The notes below the pieces were generated by a model. That model made no database searches. It was not told where the DNA came from and saw nothing but the letters and a program-made list of their open reading frames with translations. A stretch of 33,809 nucleotides of DNA from a virus, in IMG/VR virus record IMGVR_UViG_3300009706_001027, positions 1 to 33,809 of that record; one strand, written 5' to 3'. The position numbers were made by a program, and so were the translations under genes. Of the stretch, positions 4,985 to 13,256 are shown piece after piece (the first letter of the stretch is position 1; each line of letters opens with the position of its first letter).

Positions 4985-5311
4985 ATGATGAACGAAAGTA
5001 TTTGTAGTTTTTATGATATGTTGACGGAACTTCCTAAATGCTACTCATGGACAAGAGAAAATAACAACATTGTTGCTAAGAAGATTAGGGGCACATCCAA
5101 AGGGACTGTCTTTAATCCTATTACAGCTGTTGCTAGTAGTCGTGGCCTTGGCACGTATATGAACAACAAGAAGGACACTATGAAGGCTGGTACCCAACTT
5201 GGACTGCCTAGAAACTTCACTTCTACTGTTTATGACGCTACTAATGCTAGGTCAAACCGTGGTAATACACAAGTTGTTCGTGGTAGGATTCTTTCAAGGC
5301 TTGAATCATAA
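4985..5311 (+). CDS. Hypothetical basic protein
   Basis: The protein is 108 aa, with AAAGGAAAG as ribosome site; the ATGs at 4985 and 4988 are both possible. The C-terminal half is basic with many Arg, Asn and Gly (ATNARSNRGNTQVVRGRI). I recognise no family. The last base of its stop is shared with the SSB start (TAATG), so the two are translationally coupled; a role near ssDNA is possible but only inferred from position. Confidence 0.6.
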   Translation: MMNESICSFYDMLTELPKCYSWTRENNNIVAKKIRGTSKGTVFNPITAVASSRGLGTYMNNKKDTMKAGTQLGLPRNFTSTVYDATNARSNRGNTQVVRGRILSRLES

Positions 5312-5637
5312 TGAATATGAACTCTTGGACGGGGTGTGGTAGGTTGACACGTGATGCTGAGTTCTCTCATACCACAGGTAAAGGAACCGCTATGTCAAAG
5401 TTCCGCCTAGCAATTAATTCCTATAGACAGGGAGAGGAACAAACTATGTTTATGAACATTCTTTGTTTTGGAAAGCTGGCTGAGAACCTTAATGACAAAC
5501 TACTAAAAGGTAGATTAGTTGCTATAAAGGGACCATTAAAGATTGATGAATACGAGGATACAGAACAAAATCATCGTACCTCAGTCTGTGTTATGGCAGA
5601 TGAAATTTCACTCGGTCCACCTCCTTCGAATGGTTGA
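5311..5637 (+). CDS. ssb: Single-stranded DNA-binding protein (SSB, OB fold)
   Basis: This 108-aa protein has the bacterial SSB OB-fold pattern: N-terminal W-x-G-CGRLTRDAEF, then SKFRLAINSYRQGE, MFMNILCFGKLAENL, LLKGRLVAIKGPL and a final VCVMADEISL strand. It covers only the DNA-binding domain. The acidic C-terminal tail ending in D-D-x-PF that recruits partner proteins is missing; the protein ends GPPPSNG. It coats ssDNA at the phage fork together with the helicase, primase and polymerase encoded further on. It is coupled to the preceding gene. Confidence 0.87.
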   Translation: MNMNSWTGCGRLTRDAEFSHTTGKGTAMSKFRLAINSYRQGEEQTMFMNILCFGKLAENLNDKLLKGRLVAIKGPLKIDEYEDTEQNHRTSVCVMADEISLGPPPSNG

Positions 5638-5651
5638 TTTCATAAAAGCTT

Positions 5652-5694
5652 GCTTACACAAAGGCATAAATATATTTTTATGCCTTTGTGTAGC
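5652..5694 (+). repeat. Long perfect inverted repeat (16-bp stem)
   Basis: TACACAAAGGCATAAA (5655-5670) is exactly complementary to 5677-5692, loop TATATT; GC/GC pairs extend it with one bulged T. No T-tract follows the stem on the + strand, so it is more likely an RNase III-type processing or mRNA-stability hairpin, or a protein-binding palindrome, than a simple terminator. Confidence 0.85.
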
Positions 5695-5774
5695 AATTGC
5701 TGTTTCGTATTTTTTACAGTATTATTTATATTATTTTAGTTAAGGATTTAAATTATAGGAGATTGGTAGAAATT

Positions 5775-6251
5775 ATGGACTCGGATCAGGCTAGCGATGT
5801 AATTGCGTCCGCTATTGTCAGTCTTATTATGTTTTCGGTCTTTATTAGTTTACTATTTTATATCTTCGGTGGATACTCTTTTAATAGTGGTGCATTAAAG
5901 GATTTAGAATACATAGAGTTGGGGCGTACTTACAATAGTCCAGGTAGGGACAATTATCATTCATTTTCTCCCAAGGAAAGTGCCCCCAGCTCTTCTGTTG
6001 AATTATTTGTTCACCCGTCTGACATAGAGAAGTTTACTAAACCAAAGAAGAAAAAGAAGCCGTCGAAACCCAAGGTTAAGCAACCTGTTAAGGTTAAACA
6101 ACCCACCTCCCCTCTTGAAGAAGACTGTGTCTTAGCTCTTAAGGCTGTAGGGGTTAAAAAATCAGTTGCTAAAGCGGAGGTTAAAGCTTTCTTTAGTAAC
6201 AACAATGTAGATACGGTAGAGGATTTTCTAAGAGAATACTTAAAGAAATGA
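5775..6251 (+). CDS. Membrane-anchored protein with Lys/Pro linker and RuvA-domain-III-like tail
   Basis: The protein is 158 aa from the ATG at 5775; AGGAG at 5757-5761 is 13 bases away, so the start is not certain (an in-frame start exists at 5697). One transmembrane segment lies at about residues 11-33 (ASAIVSLIMFSVFISLLFYIF). A linker with many KKPSKP/KVKQP repeats follows. The last 45 residues (EEDCVLALKAVGVKKSVAKA... to DTVEDFLREYLKK) resemble the three-helix C-terminal domain of RuvA or a UBA-like fold, which binds partner proteins. This is a pattern judgement; overall function is unknown. The start lies downstream of the long inverted repeat. Confidence 0.6.
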   Translation: MDSDQASDVIASAIVSLIMFSVFISLLFYIFGGYSFNSGALKDLEYIELGRTYNSPGRDNYHSFSPKESAPSSSVELFVHPSDIEKFTKPKKKKKPSKPKVKQPVKVKQPTSPLEEDCVLALKAVGVKKSVAKAEVKAFFSNNNVDTVEDFLREYLKK

Positions 6252-6260
6252 AAGAATATA

Positions 6261-6416
6261 ATGCCAAATAAGAAAGAGAAGTCTCTTTTTGAACAAGTAG
6301 ATGAATCTATTGCCAAGGTTTTTAAGTACAAAGACCCTAAGACTGGGCAGGTCTTTCAGTATGATCGACCAGGGATTTACGAAAACGAAGGTAGGAAACT
6401 AGTACCAATTAATTAG
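6261..6416 (+). CDS. Small hypothetical protein (51 aa)
   Basis: The frame MPNKKEKSLFEQVDESIAKV to KLVPIN ends at TAG 6414-6416. It fills the gap between two genes, and its composition is protein-like (Lys/Glu-rich, then FKYKDPKTGQVFQYDRPG). The ribosome site is weak (GAAAG in ATGAAAGAATATA). I recognise no family. Confidence 0.55.
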   Translation: MPNKKEKSLFEQVDESIAKVFKYKDPKTGQVFQYDRPGIYENEGRKLVPIN

Positions 6417-6424
6417 GGGTAAAA

Positions 6425-6676
6425 ATGGAACCAGGAATTTTTAGACGATCTGCTATTAATGCCATGCGTGATCAAGCAATGTCTGACAAAACTAAGGCTG
6501 AAACAAGTCTTATTGTAATGCTGGATCATCCAGCGGGAATTGGTGATCATAGTACGGGAGATCTTCATAATAATTTGAATGAAGCTCTATCAAGTCTTGC
6601 AGACGCTGATGATAGGTTAGAAGCGTTGCAAAGATTTACTAATGAATTGGACGCTAGAAGGAATTATCAGCATTAG
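6425..6676 (+). CDS. Hypothetical helical protein
   Basis: The protein is 83 aa with Shine-Dalgarno AGGGGT. It holds a conserved-looking segment (LIVMLDHPAGIGDHSTGDL) followed by an amphipathic helix (LNEALSSLADADDRLEALQRF). Similar short proteins are common in marine phages, but no function is known to me. Its stop directly abuts the glycosyltransferase start, so the two are probably co-translated. Confidence 0.62.
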   Translation: MEPGIFRRSAINAMRDQAMSDKTKAETSLIVMLDHPAGIGDHSTGDLHNNLNEALSSLADADDRLEALQRFTNELDARRNYQH

Positions 6677-7681
6677 ATGATAAATTTATACTGTCCAATC
6701 AATGATTTGGGGTATGGTGTTGTATGCTTTAATGTACATAAAGAGCTATCAAAGCTAACAGCGGTATCTTTAACAAAAATCGGAGAACCTCCTAACACAG
6801 ATAAGGATTTAAATGTTGGAGTAGGATCTCCGTGTTTAAAGATTTGGCATCAGCATGATATGTCTATGCCATCTTGGCACAAGGGTAAAAAGATAGGTTT
6901 CCCAATTTTTGAATTGGACACTTTCACAAAGCAGGAGGTAAGTCAGCTCAGTACCGTAGATGTATTATTCGTTCCTTCAGAATGGGCTAAAGGGGTTATA
7001 AGAAAGAACGGTATTACTGTGCCTACAGTTGTTATTCCACTCGGTGTTGACACTTCAATATTTAAAAAAGTTGATAGCAATGACCACGGCAACGTGGTCT
7101 TCTTTAATTGTGGCAAATGGGAAGTTAGAAAAGGTCATGATGTTTTAATTAAAATGTGGGATAAGTTATCTGAATTACATGACAATATCGAACTATGGAT
7201 GATGAACTCTAATCCTTTTAATACATATGAAGAAAATGTTAGATGGGAGTCTTTATATAAAAGAGATAACGTTAAGTTAATTTCCAGAGTGGAAATACAT
7301 CAGGAAGTGTATAATATCATGTCACAAGTCAATTGTGGGGTGTTTCCATCAAGGGCTGAAGGCTGGAATTTAGAGCTACTAGAAATGTTAGCGTGTGGTA
7401 AACACGTAATAACAACCAATTACTCTGCTCACACTGAATTTTGTAATACAGATAATTCATATTTAGTAGAAATAGACGAGTTAGAACCAGCATTTGACGA
7501 TAAATGGTTTTATGGTCATGGTAGGTGGGCTACTATTGGGAATAAACAGATAAACGAGTTTGTATTCCATATGTCAGATTTTATTTCAAATAAATATAAC
7601 ACAGTTAATAATACTGGTATAACAACCGCAGAAGAATATTCTTGGACAAATACAGCTAAAAGGATCATTGAGAATGTTTAG
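6677..7681 (+). CDS. Glycosyltransferase family 4-like (GT-B fold)
   Basis: This 334-aa protein shows the second Rossmann domain of GT-B retaining glycosyltransferases: VPSEWAKGVIRKNG and IPLGVDTSIF near residues 101-133, the phosphate-loop-like strand FFNCGKWEVRKGHDVLI, and the E-x7-E donor-binding motif in SRAEGWNLELLEMLACGKHVI. The N-terminal acceptor domain is short. Likely roles are DNA-base or virion glycosylation, or change of a host surface glycan; the cytosine methyltransferase at 12402 gives no direct link. There is no signal peptide. The start directly abuts the preceding stop. Confidence 0.85.
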   Translation: MINLYCPINDLGYGVVCFNVHKELSKLTAVSLTKIGEPPNTDKDLNVGVGSPCLKIWHQHDMSMPSWHKGKKIGFPIFELDTFTKQEVSQLSTVDVLFVPSEWAKGVIRKNGITVPTVVIPLGVDTSIFKKVDSNDHGNVVFFNCGKWEVRKGHDVLIKMWDKLSELHDNIELWMMNSNPFNTYEENVRWESLYKRDNVKLISRVEIHQEVYNIMSQVNCGVFPSRAEGWNLELLEMLACGKHVITTNYSAHTEFCNTDNSYLVEIDELEPAFDDKWFYGHGRWATIGNKQINEFVFHMSDFISNKYNTVNNTGITTAEEYSWTNTAKRIIENV

Positions 7682-8039
7682 GTTTTTTAAATATTTCTTT
7701 AAAAGTGAAGAGGTAGATGAGGAAGACAATACTCTAGAAGAAGAGTTTTGTCTTATATCTTATCATTGTTTTAATAATGGTAATGTTGTTATAGATTATA
7801 ATTTTAGAGAAAAAGATTTTAACATAGAATTTTTTGCTAAATTTGTTTCATATATCAGCTCAGTAAGTGGGCAGTTAGACCTCTTAAAACAATTAGAGAA
7901 AGGATTACAAGAAGAAGGTAAAACAGAACTTTATGATAGTTTTCTAGGACATTTTTTAACCATAAAAGCAAAAGAAATGTCATCTGACGGTAAAAAATTT
8001 GAAGATGAACCTTGTATATCGCCCTCGGAGATGTTATAA
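7674..8039 (+). CDS. Hypothetical acidic protein
   Basis: The protein is 121 aa from ATG 7674, which overlaps the glycosyltransferase stop (ATGTTTAG). It has a short basic aromatic N-terminus (MFRFFKYFFK) and then a strongly acidic stretch (EEVDEEDNTLEEEF). The rest looks like a small alpha/beta domain. I recognise no family. Confidence 0.6.
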   Translation: MFRFFKYFFKSEEVDEEDNTLEEEFCLISYHCFNNGNVVIDYNFREKDFNIEFFAKFVSYISSVSGQLDLLKQLEKGLQEEGKTELYDSFLGHFLTIKAKEMSSDGKKFEDEPCISPSEML

Positions 8040-8054
8040 TGGGGGAGTAAGCTA

Positions 8055-8483
8055 ATGTTGGTAAACAAAAAAATAATGTGGCAGAAATATGAAAATGTAA
8101 TAGAAGATCAAATCAATTCTCCTCTATTAAATGTCATAGCGGGGTCTATGAGTAATAACAACGATAACGAAATAAACCAATCACTAGAATTAGACTCTGA
8201 TGAAGAAGAATATCATGACGACATTTCTGTTTCACAAAAACTGTTAGTTACTGTTCCAGAAGATTTAAGTAATGAAATATCATTAAGTGCCAATTTTGAT
8301 TGTTGGGTAGGGCACGCTAATTTCAATATCACTGAATCTATTAGTAACTCTCTTAACAAAGTAAAAGGAGTGGAGGTATTAAAAGTATGTAGTAGATATA
8401 GATTCTTTATAGGGGTAGGACGAATGTTTGATTTTGCAGACGTTAGAAAAGGAATTGAGGATGAAATATTAAATGAAAGCTAA
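8055..8483 (+). CDS. Hypothetical phage protein
   Basis: The protein is 142 aa with a clear Shine-Dalgarno (GGGGGAG, 8041-8047). The middle is disordered and acidic (ELDSDEEEYHDD). The C-terminal part (VKGVEVLKVCSRYRFFIGVG, then FDFADVRKGIEDEIL) looks like a compact domain of the type seen next to replication genes in large phages; its role is unknown. It overlaps the sigma-factor-like gene by 11 nt. Confidence 0.62.
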   Translation: MLVNKKIMWQKYENVIEDQINSPLLNVIAGSMSNNNDNEINQSLELDSDEEEYHDDISVSQKLLVTVPEDLSNEISLSANFDCWVGHANFNITESISNSLNKVKGVEVLKVCSRYRFFIGVGRMFDFADVRKGIEDEILNES

Positions 8484-8970
8484 TAATTTGAACGATAAAA
8501 TAATTGATGTTATGAAGAATAAGAGTTTAATGAAGGTAGCGTGGAAGGCTGCAAACCAGTTTAAATCAAGCCTGAATGAAGATGATTTAAACACTTGTAT
8601 TATGCACTCAACATGGAGAGCATTAAGGACATATGATTCAGAAATAGATAACCCCAGTAACTTTTCCACATACCTATATAGGGGTGTTACACTTGAATGT
8701 CTTTCTTTTAGAAAAACTAACATCTTTAAAAAGATGTATCCTAGTGAGAGCAAACTTAAACTAGGAAGTTTGTATAAGACACAGGATGACGTAGATATGA
8801 TTGAGGAAATCGATATGTGTGATGATCCTCAAATTATATATGACAGATTTTATAAAAATATGACATTATCCGAGATAGCAGATGAAAGAAATCTTTCAAA
8901 AGAAACTATACGGACTAAAATCAAAAAGAACATAAAAATACTCAAAAAAAGATTAGCATATGGTGTATAA
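8473..8970 (+). CDS. RNA polymerase sigma-70 family factor (phage type)
   Basis: This 165-aa protein is a two-domain sigma factor. Region 2 is seen at about residues 30-75 (CIMHSTWRALRTYDSEID then PSNFSTYLYRGVTLE, matching the conserved A-L-R-x-F-D...F-S-T-Y-L pattern of core binding and -10 recognition). Region 4 is at about residues 123-160 (MTLSEIADERNLSKETIRTKIKK), a helix-turn-helix for the -35 element. Region 1.1 is absent and region 3 much reduced. It probably redirects host polymerase to late phage promoters; the perfect host-type promoters at 536 and 4701 would not need it. It lies just upstream of the candidate structural gene at 9044. Confidence 0.8.
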   Translation: MKANNLNDKIIDVMKNKSLMKVAWKAANQFKSSLNEDDLNTCIMHSTWRALRTYDSEIDNPSNFSTYLYRGVTLECLSFRKTNIFKKMYPSESKLKLGSLYKTQDDVDMIEEIDMCDDPQIIYDRFYKNMTLSEIADERNLSKETIRTKIKKNIKILKKRLAYGV

Positions 8971-9043
8971 TACTTTAGGAAAATAGGATTATACTGGAGC
9001 CGGAATTGAACTTATTTAACTTTTTGTATTTGGAGATTTTATT

Positions 9044-9697
9044 ATGGCTACAGTAGCAGCTTCTGGCGACGGTAACGCACCATCAACCGCAACAAACAAA
9101 GTAAATGATGGTGCAACTATTTTTCATGGTGGTAACGCAGATACTTCAGCAGGTGTTGTAACAAAAGTTGTTACGATTAAAGAAGCCGCTGATGATGTTG
9201 GTAGTGTTATTGGTTCAAAGGTTGCACTTAATGATGGCACTGGTGCTTCAACTACAGACCGAGTAGGTCTGAAAAAAGCAGTCGATGCTGGTCAATTCTC
9301 ATATAATCCAAGTGGAACAGATTGGGTTATGAGGGGTGGTAATGTAGTTACAACCCTTGCTGGAACAGCATATACTGGTTTTGCAACCCCTGGTGCAAAT
9401 TACGACGGTGGGGTCAGAGATAATGTTCATGAGGTTAGTGGTACACGTGCCCTTGGTACCAGTGGTACAATTAACTTTTATGCTCAACCAAGTACAGAAA
9501 TTACCCCTGGATACACCAAAGGCTTGGGTGCAGGAAGTATTACACGATTCGTCGCCCCTTCTGGTACAGGCAGCGTAGCTTCTCTTGACCGAGAAGCAAC
9601 AACCAGTAGATCCGTTCCCGGTGGACTTGTCTTCCAGTACGGTTCAACTGTGCCTTCTGGTACAAACTATAAGGCTAAAAACTTATTCGAATCGTAA
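9044..9697 (+). CDS. Gly/Ala/Ser/Thr-rich protein, probable virion or surface component
   Basis: This 217-aa protein is rich in Gly, Ala, Thr, Ser and Val and poor in Lys/Glu, unlike its neighbours. It has repeated short beta-prone stretches (GVVTKVVTIKEAADDVG, DWVMRGGNVVTTLAG). No signal peptide, membrane segment or cysteine is seen. The Shine-Dalgarno TTTGGAG is good, the gene stands alone with spacing on both sides, and a strong terminator follows, all consistent with high independent expression. A capsid decoration, fibre or other virion role is an inference from composition only. Confidence 0.65.
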   Translation: MATVAASGDGNAPSTATNKVNDGATIFHGGNADTSAGVVTKVVTIKEAADDVGSVIGSKVALNDGTGASTTDRVGLKKAVDAGQFSYNPSGTDWVMRGGNVVTTLAGTAYTGFATPGANYDGGVRDNVHEVSGTRALGTSGTINFYAQPSTEITPGYTKGLGAGSITRFVAPSGTGSVASLDREATTSRSVPGGLVFQYGSTVPSGTNYKAKNLFES

Positions 9698-9714
9698 AAT
9701 TATTGTTGTAATAT

Positions 9715-9744
9715 GTGCCCCATAGTTTTATGGGGCACTTTATT
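9715..9744 (+). terminator. Rho-independent terminator
   Basis: A perfect 10-bp stem GTGCCCCATA (9715-9724) with TATGGGGCAC (9729-9738), tetraloop GTTT, is followed by TTTATT. It ends the transcript of the preceding isolated gene. Confidence 0.92.
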
Positions 9745-9761
9745 TATTATAGAGAATAATT

Positions 9762-10184
9762 ATGAAGCATATATTATTTATTTTTGCTATAATTGTTACC
9801 ATTACCTTATTAACGGTTGCTATTTCGCTTACTAGTAATATGTCAAAGGGTGAAAAATTGCCTGTTAAAAACCCAAGTAGATACGTATTATACCACATGG
9901 GGGCCAAATGGTGTGCTCCGTGTGTTAAAATGAAAAAAGATGTATGGTCTAAAAAAGATGTTCTAAATTTTTTAGATGACAATGATATAGAGCTTCGCTT
10001 AATGGAAGCTACTGATGATAAAGATATGAAGTTAATTTCTTTTTATAAAACAAGGGTATACCCCACTGTTATTTTTATAGAAAGAAAAAGGCATACTGTT
10101 CAGCTTTTAAGAGTGGAAGGGTATACTGGTAAAGATTTTGTTGTTAAATTACTTAAAGAAAAAATTAATACAATGGAAAATTGA
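9762..10184 (+). CDS. Membrane-anchored thioredoxin-like protein
   Basis: The protein is 140 aa. An N-terminal hydrophobic segment (about residues 4-23, ILFIFAIIVTITLLTVAISL) is followed by a thioredoxin fold with the redox motif W50-C51-A-P-C54 and the cis-Pro strand VYPTVIFI. It sits immediately before nrdA, which suggests reduction of the RNR C-terminal cysteines. However, the anchor topology would normally place the domain outside the membrane, as in TlpA/ResA-type proteins. Either the tail faces the cytoplasm or its job is extracytoplasmic. The stop overlaps a TTG just ahead of nrdA. Confidence 0.83.
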   Translation: MKHILFIFAIIVTITLLTVAISLTSNMSKGEKLPVKNPSRYVLYHMGAKWCAPCVKMKKDVWSKKDVLNFLDDNDIELRLMEATDDKDMKLISFYKTRVYPTVIFIERKRHTVQLLRVEGYTGKDFVVKLLKEKINTMEN

Positions 10185-10186
10185 AT

Positions 10187-12412
10187 ATGAAGGTTACCAA
10201 GAGAAACGGCGAGATCGAGAGTTATGATGTAGAAAAAATTCATAAGGTTGTTCAGTGGGGAGTCAACGGGTTAAAGGGGGTATCACTATCAGATATAGAA
10301 ATGAATGCTAATTTATCTTTGTATGATGGTATAAAAACATCTGAAATACACAAGATTATAATTAGATCTGCTAATGATTTAATATCTGAATCAAACTCTA
10401 ATTACCAATATGTTGCAGCCAAGTTGCTAAATATGTCTCTTCGTAAAGACGTATGGAATGGTAGCAACCCTCCTGATTTGCATCATTTTATTTCCACCAG
10501 AATTGATAACGGTATCTATGACCCGTCTATTCTAGATAAGTGGTCGGTTGAGGATGTTAAAAGAATTGAATCTTTTATCCACCATACCAGGGATGAAATG
10601 TTTACGTATGCTGGATTACAACAGTTAATTGATAAGTATTTAGTTAAGAATAGATCATCGGGTGAAATATACGAAACCCCGCAATTTGCCTATATACTAA
10701 TAGCTATGTGTCTATTTGACACAGTGAAAGATGTTAAAAGAGCTTATGATATTTATTCTACATTTAAAGTTAACCTACCTACGCCCATTATGGCTGGTGT
10801 ACGTACTGTCATTAAGCAATTCGCTTCTTGTGTTCTAGTGGATGTTGAAGATGATCTTGATAGTATTTTTTCCTCTGTACATGCTGTTGGGAAATATACT
10901 GCCAGGCGTGCGGGTATTGGGTTGAATATGGGAAGAATTAGACCTATCAATGCCCCAATTAGAGGTGGTGAGGTCATCCATACTGGTATAATTCCTTATC
11001 TTAAAAACTTTGAGTCAGCTGTTAAATCAACTTCTCAAAATGGATTAAGGGGAGGGTCTGCAACAGTTCATATCCCTTTTTGGCATTATGAAATTGAAGA
11101 TGTTTTAGTGCTAAAGAATAACGCTGGAACTGATGATAACCGTGTTCGTAAATTAGATTACTCTATTCAATTTTGTAAAGTATTTTACGACCGACTAATT
11201 AATGGTGAAGAAATTACACTTTTTAATCCAGATGAAGTAAAAGGTCTTTATGAAGCATTCGGTAACAATGAAGAGTTTGAGAAGCTTTATATTAAATATG
11301 AGAATGCCTACAGTATTAAATTTAAGAAAAAGATTGCTGCACGCAAATTAGCTGAGATTTTTGCCAGGGAAAGATTAGAGACTGGTCGTATATATTCAAT
11401 GAACATCGATACCGTTAATGAGACGGGTTCTTGGAATATACCAGTTAAAATGTCTAATTTATGTCAAGAGATACTACATCCAACTGTGCCTATTAAGTCA
11501 ATTAATGATCCTGATGGAGAGATTGGTATCTGTATATTAAGTGCTTTAAACCTACTTGAATTAAACTCTGATGAAGATATTGAAAAATCATGTAGAGTTG
11601 CAGTTGAATCACTAGAGGCTGTTATTGATTACCAAGATTATCCAGTTTTAGCTGGTGAAAACTTTACAAAGAAACGTAGGTCTTTAGGTATTGGAATAAC
11701 CAATCTAGCAGGATACCTCGCAAAGCATAAGGTTAACTATTCTGATAAAGAATCTTTAACACTTGTTCATGATATTATGGAGAAAATTCAGTGGAATCTT
11801 CTTAATGAATCCTGCAAAATCGCTGAAAAAAAGGGCCGTTGTGAAGGATATGAGGATACCAAATACTCAAAAGGTCTTCTCCCTATTGATTGGTACAAAA
11901 AAACGGTTGACAAACTGGTAAAACCAAAGTATAATATGGACTGGGAGGGGTTACGAAAAAGGATTGCTGAACATGGATTAAGACACTCTACACTGACGGC
12001 GGTGATGCCCTGTGAGTCATCCAGCGTGATCCAGAACAGTACCAATGGTATAGAGCCAGTCAGAAGTCTATTAATTCATAAGAAGGCTAAAAACGGCATT
12101 CTGAAGCAATTGGTTCCTAATTATCACAATAGAAAGAATTTTTATACAATGGCATGGGATATGCCAAATAACAAATCTGTTATAGAGATATCTGCCGTTA
12201 TTCAAAAGTTTGTTGATATGGGTATAAGTACTAACTTATATTATAACTATGCTCATTATGAAGGTGGCAATATACCACTGAGTGAATTAATCAAAGATCA
12301 AATTCTTGGTTATAAATTTGGGTTAAAGAACTTTTATTATGCTAACACTCCAGATTCAGATGGAGAAACAGAAAAAGATACGGGTTGTGAAGGAGGTGCT
12401 TGTGCCATTTAA
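10187..12412 (+). CDS. nrdA: Ribonucleoside-diphosphate reductase class Ia, large subunit
   Basis: The protein is 741 aa from ATG 10187 (an in-frame TTG at 10181 overlaps the previous stop). An N-terminal ATP-cone (about 1-90, KVTKRNGEIESYDVEKI) provides allosteric control. Catalytic residues are all visible: Cys215 (FASCVLVDV), Asn424/Cys426/Glu428 (SNLCQEI) and Cys449 (GICILSALNLLEL). The phosphate-binding MPCESSSVIQNSTNGIEP segment is near residues 606-623. The redox-active tail has Cys734 and Cys739 (GCEGGACAI). It reduces NDPs to dNDPs with NrdB. The length and order are normal, but NrdB is separated by an inserted three-gene block. The 3' end overlaps the methyltransferase start by 11 nt. 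Confidence 0.96.
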   Translation: MKVTKRNGEIESYDVEKIHKVVQWGVNGLKGVSLSDIEMNANLSLYDGIKTSEIHKIIIRSANDLISESNSNYQYVAAKLLNMSLRKDVWNGSNPPDLHHFISTRIDNGIYDPSILDKWSVEDVKRIESFIHHTRDEMFTYAGLQQLIDKYLVKNRSSGEIYETPQFAYILIAMCLFDTVKDVKRAYDIYSTFKVNLPTPIMAGVRTVIKQFASCVLVDVEDDLDSIFSSVHAVGKYTARRAGIGLNMGRIRPINAPIRGGEVIHTGIIPYLKNFESAVKSTSQNGLRGGSATVHIPFWHYEIEDVLVLKNNAGTDDNRVRKLDYSIQFCKVFYDRLINGEEITLFNPDEVKGLYEAFGNNEEFEKLYIKYENAYSIKFKKKIAARKLAEIFARERLETGRIYSMNIDTVNETGSWNIPVKMSNLCQEILHPTVPIKSINDPDGEIGICILSALNLLELNSDEDIEKSCRVAVESLEAVIDYQDYPVLAGENFTKKRRSLGIGITNLAGYLAKHKVNYSDKESLTLVHDIMEKIQWNLLNESCKIAEKKGRCEGYEDTKYSKGLLPIDWYKKTVDKLVKPKYNMDWEGLRKRIAEHGLRHSTLTAVMPCESSSVIQNSTNGIEPVRSLLIHKKAKNGILKQLVPNYHNRKNFYTMAWDMPNNKSVIEISAVIQKFVDMGISTNLYYNYAHYEGGNIPLSELIKDQILGYKFGLKNFYYANTPDSDGETEKDTGCEGGACAI

Positions 12413-13256
12413 TGTATTAAGTCTTTTTGACGGTATGTCATGTGGCCAAATAGCACTTGATAGAGCAAACATTCCAATAAATAAGTATTTCGCTAGTGAA
12501 ATAGATAAATATGCAATACAGGTCACAAAAAGAAATTATCCAAATACAATACATCTTGGAGATGTTTGTAATATAAAAGCAAGTGACTTGCCTAAAATTG
12601 ATCTAATAATGGGTGGCAGTCCATGTCAAGGATTTTCTTATGCTGGTAAGATGTTAAATTTTGAAGACCCTAGAAGTAAACTGTTTTTCGAGTTTCACAG
12701 ACTGGTAGAAGAATGCAAGCCTAAATATTTCCTTTTAGAAAATGTCAAAATGAAAAAGGAATCCGAAAGCATCATTAGTAGTCATATGAATTGTAACCCA
12801 ATAACTATTAATAGTAATTTAGTTTCTGCACAAAATAGAAAAAGATTATATTGGACTAATATAAAATGCTCAATACCTGAGGATAGAAATATAAATTGGG
12901 GAGACATTAGAGAATATAATGTTGATAGGAAGTTTTACTACTCAGAAAAGGGTTTACAGTGGCTCAAGGGGCAGGAGAAAATAAAGAATAAACCATTAGC
13001 GATTTGGAGAGATTCAGAAAAATGTCAAATGATAGAAGCTTCTCATTACAAAAACTATTCATCACAAAGATTTTTTGGCATTAAAGACTCGCATGGTTTA
13101 AGGTATATCACCCCACTAGAATGTGAGAGAGCACAGACAATTCCAGATAATTATACTAATTGTGTTAGTAATACACAAAGGTATAAAATGATTGGAAACG
13201 GGTGGACTGTTGACGTAATTGCACATATTTTTAAAGGAATTTTACAGTGTGTTTGA
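12402..13256 (+). CDS. DNA (cytosine-5)-methyltransferase
   Basis: The protein is 284 aa from a GTG at 12402, chosen because AGGAGG (12391-12396) lies five bases upstream; longer in-frame starts lie inside nrdA. The C5-MTase motifs run in order: I (NVLSLFDGMSCGQIAL, SAM binding), IV (GGSPCQGFSYAG, catalytic Cys), VI (LLENVKM), VIII (QNRKRLYW), IX (TPLECERAQTIPDNY) and X (IGNGWTVDVI). The target-recognition region between VIII and IX is short, and motif I to IV resembles the compact DNMT3-like group seen in phages. It probably protects phage DNA. The next gene is a likely cognate endonuclease, overlapping by 10 nt. Confidence 0.93.
   Translation: MPFNVLSLFDGMSCGQIALDRANIPINKYFASEIDKYAIQVTKRNYPNTIHLGDVCNIKASDLPKIDLIMGGSPCQGFSYAGKMLNFEDPRSKLFFEFHRLVEECKPKYFLLENVKMKKESESIISSHMNCNPITINSNLVSAQNRKRLYWTNIKCSIPEDRNINWGDIREYNVDRKFYYSEKGLQWLKGQEKIKNKPLAIWRDSEKCQMIEASHYKNYSSQRFFGIKDSHGLRYITPLECERAQTIPDNYTNCVSNTQRYKMIGNGWTVDVIAHIFKGILQCV

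Noticed and set aside
5543-5743. Forward ORF with hydrophobic end over the inverted repeat
   Set aside because: It begins inside ssb in another frame, has no Shine-Dalgarno and reads through the palindrome.
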